A program made the translations under genes and the position numbers. A stretch of 64,000 nt of DNA from Tachypleus tridentatus (Eukaryota; Arthropoda; Merostomata; Xiphosura; Limulidae), in the NCBI RefSeq assembly GCF_004210375.1, contig NC_134837.1:162667310-162731309 (forward strand), in the 5' to 3' direction. This document shows, one piece after another, positions 1 to 9,030 of this stretch (the stretch's first letter is position 1; every line of letters starts with the position of its first letter). The notes beneath the pieces were generated by a model. The model was not told where the DNA came from. It saw only the letters and a program-made list of their open reading frames with translations, and ran no database searches.

Positions 1-963
1 GCAACTGGAAAACAAGCTTTTTGAAATAAAACCCTGTATTGGACTTTGGCTATTTAGGCTTCCATAAGGATTGGAAAGAGGAAGTTCTAAATAGTTGATG
101 CATTGGTCACAGTTTTTTAACTCATCGTTTTCTTTTATCTGGAACTGATAAACCAGTGTGTAGTCAATATAACACTCAGGTCACAATAAGCCACATTTTA
201 CTTTCTTGCCATTGTTACGACTCTCAATGACAGCACCATTTTAAACATTCTGTTTCAAGATTTGTCCATAACATTAGACAGTGTTATTGGTGATGGTGAC
301 ACTGTCCACCTTGGAAATGTTTTCACTTTTTTAAAGGCTATTAATGTTTTTAATGCCATTTAAGTTTTTTAATTTATACATTAGACCTTTTTTAATGTGA
401 TTTCCTTTTAAGAATCACAGTCCATCTATTTTAAATTGAAATTAAAAAATGGTCATAATGTCAAGCAACTCAAAATCAAGACTGGAAAGGCCAATTTCAG
501 GTGACTAATGCTGCTGCTTGAACTGACCATTAGTTATACTGGTGAGTTATTATTAAAATTTTACTTCAAACCTTTTAAAACATTTATTACTTTACTTTTT
601 GCAAATGGCCATAATGTCTGAAAACATTGGAACCAGGACCGGAAAGGCCAACTTCAGGTGACTGACGGTGTTTTTTTTCTTATCTGTTAGCCTTCCTGGC
701 GAGGCATGATAATTACAGTTATGCAACAGAAGGTCCTTTACAAGTTGTGTCACTGTAGTTTTTTTCTTAATGTTGTAGACTAGATGTAAATATTGGTTTT
801 ATGCTATTTATGTTTTTAAAATTTTGTTTTGTTTTACCTTAATTTCTTTTTATGAATTTTACTAAATTCACTTTAATTTTAACTTTTTACCAGATGTTGG
901 GCATAGATAGCCTAGCTGCTTTGTGCCATAAAACACCAAATCAACCAACCAACCAACCGACCA
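1..963 (+). mobile_element. 3' end of an APE-type (I/jockey-like) LINE, cut by the window edge
   Basis: This is the tail of a non-LTR retrotransposon that enters from the left. Broken translation of about 1-350 resembles the cysteine/histidine-rich end of a LINE ORF2, and 1-90 closely matches the end of the longer copy at 50080-50140. The 3' UTR holds two tandem units of about 156 bp starting near 449 and 605, each with the block GGAAAGGCCAA.TTCAGGTGACT. The rest (about 700-930) matches 25620-25890 and 50190-50440. The element ends in a short CAAC-type repeat at 941-963, and the related copies also end in CAAC-rich sequence. The reading frame is broken. Family level is judged from architecture only. 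Confidence 0.75.
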
Positions 964-969
964 AGTCTT

Positions 970-1439
970 TTTTTTTTTTTATGGTAATGTATTTAAACTT
1001 CATGAAGCTATGCAGCATTTTAATATTGGATGATGATTTGCTTGTATCATTATTGGACTTTATTCATCCTGTTTCTTCTCCACTTTTTTCCATACTCATA
1101 TGTGAGCTGGTTTGTAGTGAGAAACTCTTGATTTATAATAGAGTACCTTACTGTATGAATATGCTTCATTTGTGATGATTGCACTATAGGCTAAAGGACC
1201 TGAAGTAATTTGGTTTCACACCCAAATAACACTTTCATTAAAAATATTGGTACACATTTGTCTTGGAGAACACTCAGAAACTGCATCTTCAAATTCGTTT
1301 GACTGGAACCTTCTTGTAAGTTTGAATGCCTTTGAAACACTTAATGGATGAGCCAGTTGAGTTGTCTAAAGTTTAAATTATTACCACAGTATTGTTACAT
1401 GTAGTGAACAACTATGTTAACACAGGACATCTAATCATA
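970..1439. other. No recognisable gene
   Basis: A+T-rich sequence between two LINE remnants. A short open stretch containing a DDD triplet near 1030 is not part of any recognised protein. I see no RNA gene or repeat here that I can support. Confidence 0.5.
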
Positions 1440-2627
1440 ATACCATCAATATTATATTGCAGATGTCAGAAGGTATTTAAATCTTCCTAGACATTATGTA
1501 TGCCATTTGTTTTGACAGTCAGTCAACTGTGGTTTTGTCCCCATAAATACAGCATATTTACACCTTTAATCTCATCTACATAAATACTAGCATTTTCAAA
1601 GAACATCAAAATAGTAGTAAGACAAGGTTTTCCCTTAGCAAAACCATGGGGACTATCAAACAAATCTTTAAATTTGTCAACTGACTTTGGAAAGCATCTT
1701 TAATCAGACTTAAAAAGTTTCTCCACCACAGATATAAAGCAAATAGGTCTATTGGTATTTTGATGGTTTTTGTCATTTCCATACAATGTTAGCGAACTTC
1801 CAATCTTCTGGCACCTTGCTGCTGTTCAGAAATGTAAAAAAAAATAATATCAAGTGGTTTACACATACCCTTAACCTCTTTCAGAATTATTGGAAAAATG
1901 TTATCTGGCCCAGGTACTTTATAATGTTTCAAACTTTCAGATTTTTTAGAAAGTTTAGAATTAACATGATCTTGTTCAATCTTGTTTCCATCCAGCAGCT
2001 GTTCAGGATGAGGAATATTGTTTAAATCTTCATTAGTAAAAGTTGAATATAAAAAAAAAATAGATTTTAATAACCTGGTTATTTTATAATCATTAAATAT
2101 TAGCCTTCTTACATAATCCTTCATTGGTCCTTTTCCTAGCTCAACATTTTTCTCACTCTTAACATATTTAAAGAAATTCTTACAATTTATTTTTACACGT
2201 TTGTACAACCATTTTTTATATAATTATTTTATTTTGTAATATTTCATGTGACCAAATCTCTGAATCCTCTGTAATGTAGTTCTCTGAATTTCCCATCATT
2301 GTAGTCAGCGTAAATTTTGAATATTCATAATGCTTTTATTTATTGTTTAAATTCTTTGTAAGCCCACTTGATTTTTACTTGCAGCCACCATTGTTTTTTC
2401 TCTATAAGGAACATACCTGTGTTGAATAATTAAGAATTTATTTTTGAGATTGTTTTAAATTTCATTGGTATTTTCAACTAATTTAGTCACCCAATTCACA
2501 ACAAATAATTCTTGTCACATCCCTTCAAGATTTTGTTTTAAATTTGTGATCCAAAATCTCATTATTTCTTATTTTTGTATGCAGCAAAATATCAAATCCA
2601 AGATAGCAATGACCAGTTGCATACATA

Positions 2628-3533
2628 CGAGGTCTGTTCAAAAAATACGCGGACTGACGTCATAATACAAAATGTACTTTATTTAGAAGTTACAGGTCTG
2701 GGACCCCTTCAAAGTACTCTCCTCCCCAACGCACACACGTATCCCAACGGTGTTTCCACTTGTTGAAACAGTCCTGGTACGCTTCTTTTGTAATGTCCTC
2801 CAGCTCCTTCGTCGCATTTTCCTTAATCTCGGGAATCGTCTCAAATCTTCTTTCTTTGAAGGGTCTTTTGAGTTTGGGGAACAAGAAAAGATCGCAAGGA
2901 GCAAGGTCAGGTGAGTAGGGGGGGGGGGAGAACAGTGATCGAGTGTTTGGCCAAAAACTCACGAGTTCTGAGGGCCAAATTTCGCAGCAACGCAGTGCAT
3001 CTTCAATTTTTCGGTCAAAATCTCGTAACAAGATCCAACTGATATCCCACACTCTTCAGCAAGCTCCCTGACAGTCAGACGTCGATTTGCCCACACCAGG
3101 GTGTTGATTTTGTCGAGGTGTGGGTCGTCAGTTGAGGTGAAAGGACGTCCAGGACGATTCATCATCTTCAATGGACTGTCAACCATCCTTAAAACATTCA
3201 TGCCACTTGAAACATGCCGTACGCTTCATAGCAACATCACCGTAAGCCGTGTTAAGCATAGCAAAAGTTTCAGTTACAGATTTTCCAAGTTTAACACAAA
3301 ATTTCACAGTAAGTTGTTGCTCCTTCAGGTCATTCATTCTGAAATCTGCCAAACGAAAAAATCGCACTTCACTTAAAACCGCGTAGCTAATACACAAATG
3401 AAGATATCTGCAATCGGGAAATGGCATCGTAATCAGCTGATCTGTGTGAACCTAGCGACACCAAGCGGATTCCCCTGGAACCAACTGGAGCCGTGCAATT
3501 CAAACAGTCCATGTATTTTTTGAACAGCCCTTG
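2628..3533 (-). mobile_element. Internally deleted mariner-family DNA transposon
   Basis: The element has terminal inverted repeats of 29 bp (2628-2656 and 3505-3533) that match at about 25 positions, and is flanked on both sides by TA, the mariner target duplication. At 906 bp it is shorter than an autonomous mariner (about 1.3 kb). On the minus strand the transposase starts at ATG 3337 (MNDLKEQQ), passes through a DNA-binding region with GRPFTSTDDPHLDKI and VRELAEECGISVGSCYEIL, and reaches AAKFGPQNS near 2960. It then jumps to the C-terminal part with YSPDLAPCDLFLFPKLK, which carries the last catalytic aspartate. The part with the first two catalytic aspartates is missing. It sits in the endonuclease region of a CR1-like LINE, so it is the younger insertion. 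Confidence 0.9.
2690..3337 (-). pseudogene. Mariner transposase, catalytic core deleted
   Basis: This is the broken transposase of the mariner element at 2628-3533. The N-terminal half (start 3337) has the paired helix-turn-helix region, including TACFKWHECF and RELAEECGISVGS. The C-terminal half has the block YSPDLAPCDLFLFPKL and the tail KWKHRWDTCVRWGGEYFEG. Two changes of frame separate them: one near 3180 and one at the deletion junction near 2950. An intact mariner transposase is about 340-350 residues with a D,D34D triad. Here only the last aspartate region is left, so no activity is expected. Confidence 0.85.
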
Positions 3534-4160
3534 TATGTTTCCCAATGTTTATCTTATCAAGCAATTTTTCCTTAGCAGTTAACAATAAATCTAAAATAGC
3601 ATTGTTCTTAGTAAGTTATATATCACTTGTTGAAGAAAATAATCCTAAACAGTTTCTAAAAACTTATCAGCCTTATACTTTGACTCTAACTAACATTTCT
3701 ATATCTTTACATGCCTGACATTAAAATTGTGTGATTATGTCCTCTTTAACAGTTGAATTATTTTATCTCTTTGTAGTTTCTCGTTAATTTCATAAGTCTC
3801 ATCTGTTAGCTTCTAACAAATTCCACCTAAAAGTCTTCTCCATTTATAATCACTAACAAACATCCAGTTAAGTTCAACATCATAGCTATTAGCTTTGATA
3901 TCCTCAACTTAAACAGACTGTAAACTCATATTTTACATATACATCTATTCTTTCCCCTCTTTTCAGTGCTCTGTTCCTGTTAAAAAATGTAAAATTCTGT
4001 ATTTCAAAGAAATTTCTGTCATAAAATTGTCTGAATTGAACAAGGTGTCAGTTATTCCCATTATATCAAAATCCTCTGTTGTGATCAGTTCTCATATCAC
4101 TGATCTTATTTCCTATATTTCTGGCATTGCAATAATAACAGTTCAGGCTATCATTGAGAT

Positions 4161-5489
4161 GCTCTTTCTTTGTGTAAGCTGATCCTACAAATCCAACCAG
4201 CCAATGTGTTCTTCCTTACATATTAATCTAAGCCTAGTATTCAACTCTATATAATCAATAAGTACAGGTAATTGAATAGAAAGCTCATACATAAAAAAAC
4301 TAAACAAAAAAACAAACTTAAATAATATGGTGATAGCCAAAAACAAATTACATATGCAAATATGAGTGCTCACATTAGCTTAAACGTTATTAATCCAAAA
4401 ATATTGTACCTGAAGACGTGTCAGGTTAAATGAGTGGTTTTAAAATGTCTTGAAAAACCTAAAACTAACCGAAAATAGGAAAATTAGTCTTGTGTGAGAG
4501 TAATTTATTAGTTTAATGGAATTGATCAATAAGCCTCCTGATCAATTGACTAGCAAATTCCACTAACCACCCAGCTCTATTTATCATGGGTGTAATAATA
4601 TATGAAAATAAAAATATTATGAATATTCCTTCTTAAGTGTGTACTAACAGTTTTCTAGTGAATTTTATGTTTTGATGACAGAATTGCAATATGAAGCAGA
4701 AATTGACTAGTTATTAATTTTGAGCCTTGTAACTGTATTCTATATATTGTGAGTTGTTTTAGGTGTGTATAGCACAGGAGTCAAGGGAATGAAAATATTG
4801 ATTGGAATTATGACCTGTTGCTTCTGTTGGGTTCTTTAATTATTTCTTTGACAGAGCACACTATTAAATATTTTATTGTACAATTAACAAGTATCCTGTA
4901 CTTTTTGCCTTCAAATGTTTTTCCATTCTGAGGGCAAGTAATAAATCATCCAAACAAATGCTCTTGGTTTTCCAAACCAGGCACAACTTTATTTGAAGCT
5001 TAAAAGGATGTCCTAGAAGAAACTGTTAATCTGAATGCAAGATCAGCAGTACAAGGTGGTGAAAACAAAGTTGATATGGTATGATGTTTTGCCAGAGTTA
5101 GCTTCTTTGTGACTATTATCACAGCATGATGTCATGTTAATGTGTTGAGTGGTATATCAATATTGTTTTCATCTCCAACAAATGCCAATTTTTCATTTAC
5201 GTGGCTTTGTTTTGTTAGGTCATAAACAATTTCATTAGAAGTCTCACTTTGCTGTTTATAATCTGATATTTAGTACTACCAAATTTCTCCACCTTCACTT
5301 TTAATAATTTTGATTTCTTAGATTTGTTTTCCAATAAAATACTTTTCTTGTTGTTTTTTTTTTACAGTATTCTAATACATACCCAATAGAACATTCCTTT
5401 TGCAAAATTCTCAACTAAAGCTGCACTGAAGCATGGTTATAGAATAAGCTTAATATTATATGCATAACAAAGTTTGAGAACCACAAGGA
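4161..5489. other. No recognisable gene
   Basis: A+T-rich sequence between two CR1 fragments. Broken reading frames only; I recognise no coding exon, tRNA or repeat here. Confidence 0.5.
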
Positions 5490-5960
5490 TCTATTGATCT
5501 ATCTAGCTGTCCCATCAACTAAATTAAGCTGTAAAAAAAGAAACATTTAAACACTCATTATCACTTAAATATTCATAAGCCTTCCCTTAAACTATCTTAA
5601 ATCTACTGAAGACAATGCATTCCAAAGGTCAGTCACCATGATAGAAAAATAAAACTGTCTTAGGTAAAATGGCTCCTACTGTGCCAAAATGTATTTGTGT
5701 CCACTTGTTCTATTTTAAAAAAAAAAAAAGTTTCAAAGATCTTAACCTGTCATATTACAATCTTCCCATATCAGATATCATATCCCTTGTCTGAATCCTT
5801 CAATTCACTGCCTTTCTTAAGGTAATGAGTCCAAATCTGAACAAAATACTTCAAATAAGGCTTAACCAGAGATCTGTACAAAGAAGCAGCAGTCTCCTTT
5901 AATGCATTTAGTATGCCTGTATATACAATCCAAAATTGTTTTCTGTTACTTTTAGAGAAT
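5490..5960 (-). mobile_element. CR1-like LINE, C-terminal RT tail
   Basis: On the minus strand 5960-5790 reads as a decayed CR1 reverse transcriptase C-terminus: LKETAASLYRSLVKPYLKY followed by VQIW. Further left are pieces like IEQVDTNTF and TDLWNAL, which match the end of CR1 ORF2. A poly-A-like run (5703-5717 on the + strand) interrupts it. No frame is intact. It belongs to the same broad family as the fragments at 1440-4160, 41480-41880, 42225-42545 and 56310-56650. Confidence 0.6.
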
Positions 5961-7406
5961 ACATCTTATTAAAAATAAGATACCTTTTCCAGTTTCAAAA
6001 TGTCATTTTCTCTCTTGAAGCTGCATGGATGTTTTCATAAAGGTTACCGAAGCCACAGAATAAAAACCTTTTTTGTTATTTTTATTTATGAAATAAAACA
6101 TTATACAAAACTGAAAACCGATTACTTCCTGGAATGCGTAACTACAAAAGAAAAATGTTTTTCAGTAATAGTTGCAAACACCAAGCTTGCAAATATTATT
6201 CTTTTGAATGGTAAATCTTGAAACATTAAATTCCTCTGCTGTAATGATTATGTAGTTCACATTTTCTGCACATTTATCTCATGTTTTTTAACATACTACA
6301 CATATGCTTTAAGTACAAGGTATTAGTTCAAGGCTTTTTGCATTGAATCTCACATCTGTGGGTAAACCTTCATGTCAAGGGTCAATATGTTATATTCTGT
6401 AACTTGAAGGTTTCATCAGAGCTAAAACAGTATCTTTTTCTAAATTCATGATGGTCAACATTCTTTTCTTGTGAATGTAAATTACAATAATATCTGTATG
6501 TTGCAAAGCATTGAAACATTTCATAAATTCCTAATCCATGGTCACTAACATTTTTTGCCTATGTCATTGATCTGTGTACATACAGAAAGCCTTAGAACTC
6601 TATATCCTAGACCCTAACCCATCAATAGACATTCCCAGCAACTAGTTAGCAACCCTTGTAGAATTCACCATGATGAAGACAAACTCCATGTTCAACAGCC
6701 ACATTTATATACAAATGGCCTAAGCATGGGCAATCCAGTATCACCAGTTCTAGCCAATATTTTTGTCACAAGTTGAACACAAGCAATTAACACAGCATTA
6801 CATCCACCACTACACTGATACAGATATGTAGATGACACGATTGAGGGATTCATATCTACAGAACACACACTTAATTTTTTTCAATCACATTAACTTCACA
6901 TGTGAACAGGAAGAAAGCAATCACATATCATTTTTAACCTCAAAATTACAAGAACCAATACACAATTTAAAACAGGAATCTACTGAAAAATCACCCACAC
7001 TTGACTATACATTCCTTGGAACTCAGCACATGAAATAAAACAAAAATTCAACATACTAAGAAATCAAATAAACACAACCATAAAACTATGCTCACCAGAT
7101 AAAATTAGTGATTAATTAGACAAAATAAAACAATACTTCATCAACATCAATAAGTTTCCTCCACAAACCATAGAAAACAGTATACACACACACCTAGACA
7201 AAAAGCAAAATCGACTAACGAAAGTAAATATATCGCACAAATTAAAATATCATGAAACCATATACTGCTGCATACCATATATTCCTGACATCAGCAGAAA
7301 GATAACCAACATTTGGCAAAAACTAGTAATAAAATGACATTTCAGTCAATACCAAATTTATTCAAAAACCAGGCACAAAACTAAGGTTTATACTGTGTAA
7401 AAACTA

Positions 7407-7638
7407 CAGGGTGGCTTGTAAGTCCCTACCCATCCATATGTTATGTTATATTCAATTGTGTGTATTATAAATTTGTTTCTTTTTTTTAGAGAAATATGGC
7501 CAATGTAAGCCCATGTTGAGGAAAATATCTCACAGAACATGAAGTCGCGTAATAGTATGCAGTGAGAATGAGGGACAGCACACAGATACACTGGATACAT
7601 GAGATATATGGATAGGTAGGGACTTATGGGCCACCCTG
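7407..7638. mobile_element. Non-autonomous Tc1/mariner-type MITE inserted in PLE copy 1
   Basis: A 232-bp element with inverted ends: the left end CAGGGTGGCTTGTAAGTCCC pairs with the right end near 7605-7638, over about 34 bp with a few mismatches. It is flanked by TA at 7405-7406 and 7639-7640. PLE copy 2 has the unoccupied site (near 35776), where a single TA stands in place of the insert. The interior codes for nothing I recognise. Confidence 0.88.
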
Positions 7639-8030
7639 TACACTGACAAACACAGCACCAATATTATTTATAAAATACAATGTGATAACTGCCACAACTT
7701 CTTTATTGGAGAAACTACCAGAAAAATGGAAACCAGATTCAAAGAGTTGCCCTCACACGTTTTAGAACACTGCAAATCAAATAAACACAACATAACCCTA
7801 GAAAACACCCAAATATTAAATAAAGAAACAAACATAAACAAACACAAAATTAAAGAAGCCTTACTTATACAACAACTCAAGCCCAAAATAAACCAATACA
7901 AAGGAACACCTTTATACCTATATTAATAAATATATTCAACATCTAAGCACGCCCTCTACATTGCTACACTCAATTACACAACTGCCTTCAAACCTGTGGT
8001 CAGCTACAGCTCAGTTACCCTTTCTTTCTT

Positions 8031-8066
8031 TGTGAACCTGAGGATGACCGAAGAAGGTTGAAATGT
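8031..8066 (+). ncRNA. Hammerhead-like motif in PLE copy 1 tail (degenerate)
   Basis: The sequence has CTGAGGA (8038-8044), which fits the hammerhead CUGANGA box. A short stem GACC/GGTT with loop GAAGAA follows, and then GAAAT at 8060-8064, where the consensus is GAAAC. Penelope-like elements are known to carry hammerhead motifs in their terminal repeats. The stem I and III partners were not verified. The box-3 change suggests this copy is weak or dead. Confidence 0.5.
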
Positions 8067-8155
8067 TGTTTGCTCCTCTACTAGTGCTTTCTCTACCCAT
8101 ACTAGCCATTTTTAAATATAAAATTTTCTCTAAAAGATGGTTTTCTCATCATCAC

Positions 8156-8932
8156 GGATCTTTGCCTTATAGTTCTTCATGTCTTGCACTTTGATCTTTT
8201 CTGGTGTAAATTTTTAACGTATGGGTAGCCATCATCACCACATAATTCTTAAATTTTGTAGACAGTGTATATTGGCTTATCTATGATGAACAACTGAAAA
8301 TTGATTCTTAATTATATCTGAGCAAAATTGGTTTTCAATGTTTTTAACTTTTTTTACATTGAAATGCATGTGATAGAAGTTACATAAAGTAAAGCAAGTT
8401 TTATTTTACCCTTAAATTTTAAAGTGCTTCTGTTTGAAAATGGTGATTAAAGGTTAATTATCCTTCCTTTGTTTCATTTCTTCACATATTTTAGATGGTA
8501 TTGGTTAATAAATATTAGATAATATTTGTCATTTGGAAGTGAATGTTTAATAACTAATGTTTTTTTTCTTGACACATAGGTAATTGTTAGTGCATGACCA
8601 TCTTAATATGATAATATTTTGTTCATTTAAACAGTATAGAATTAATAGACACATACATCAGTTTTAAAAATAAATAATTAGTTTTTAATTTGTTTTATTA
8701 CAAAGAGAAATGTACTATAATTGTAATGTTCTATATTTAAGAAAAATAAAATAAAAACATTTCAAGAGACTTGTACATTCCATTTTTATTACTTGAATTT
8801 TTTATGTCATTAAATCTTACCAAATTTATAACAAATACACTACAAACATCCATTCTGGAAATTGGCCAGTTTTTTCATATTGGTTTAAAAAAAACACTTG
8901 AAGTGTTCTTTGTTTCTCTTCTGCTCTAATAG
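8156..8932. other. Intron / upstream WDR82 sequence without recognised features
   Basis: A+T-rich sequence leading to the first visible WDR82 exon. It ends in a pyrimidine-rich tract and the AG at 8931-8932. I found no earlier WDR82 exon in the window. Confidence 0.5.
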
Positions 8933-9030
8933 GCACAAAAAGACCCTGAACAGCAAAAAATATGGAGTTGATCTCATTCATTACACGCATGCTCCTAACA
9001 CAGCAGTGCATAGTTCAACTAAAGTGGATG
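8933..9030 (+). CDS. WDR82: WDR82 exon (first visible coding exon)
   Basis: The exon follows the AG at 8931-8932 and ends before GTAAGT at 9031. It starts with the last base of a split codon (phase 2) and reads [14 protein letters not shown] and on to HSSTKVD, ending with one base of the next Asp codon. It corresponds to about residues 54-87 of human WDR82. Confidence 0.95.

Larger units (their letters stand above)
1440..4160 (-). mobile_element. CR1-like LINE remnant, interrupted by a mariner element
   Basis: Read on the minus strand from about 4160 leftwards this is a decayed CR1-type non-LTR retrotransposon. The start (4150-3960) shows an endonuclease-like N-terminus with NARNIGNKIS followed by phrases like ALKRGERIDVY. 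Around 3610-3540 is NNAILDLLLTAKEKLLDK, matching the end of the CR1 endonuclease. After the mariner (2628-3533) the frame continues with residues like DHCYLGFDIL (about 2610-2580). Positions 2208-1789 encode the linker before the reverse transcriptase, including VPGPDNIFPIILKEV, and 1690-1560 has HGFAKGKPCLTTILMFFE, an early RT motif. Several stops and frameshifts are present. It breaks off near 1440, before the RT catalytic motifs. Confidence 0.72.
6592..8155 (+). mobile_element. Penelope-like retroelement (PLE) copy 1, 5' truncated, with nested MITE
   Basis: From 6592 this matches PLE copy 2 (34728-36283) nearly base for base over long stretches, but it lacks the first ~220 bp of that copy. 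The RT part has the palm motif YVDDT at 6825-6839, so both catalytic aspartates are present. The motif LSMGNPVSP is out of frame with what precedes it because of a frameshift shared with copy 2 (stop TAA at 6721-6723). The C-terminal part (7655-7745) is a GIY-YIG-type endonuclease region, IIYKIQCDNCHNFFIGET; the usual YIG is FIG here. A 232-bp MITE (7407-7638) splits RT from endonuclease. The tail has a hammerhead-like motif at 8038-8064. The copy is inactive. Confidence 0.85.

Noticed and set aside
1000..1175. MKLCSILILDDDLL-like stretch that recalls the WDR82 N-terminus (MKLTD..., DDDSI)
   Set aside because: The similarity is limited to a few residues; the conserved WDR82 N-terminal blocks are absent, and no donor in the required phase follows.
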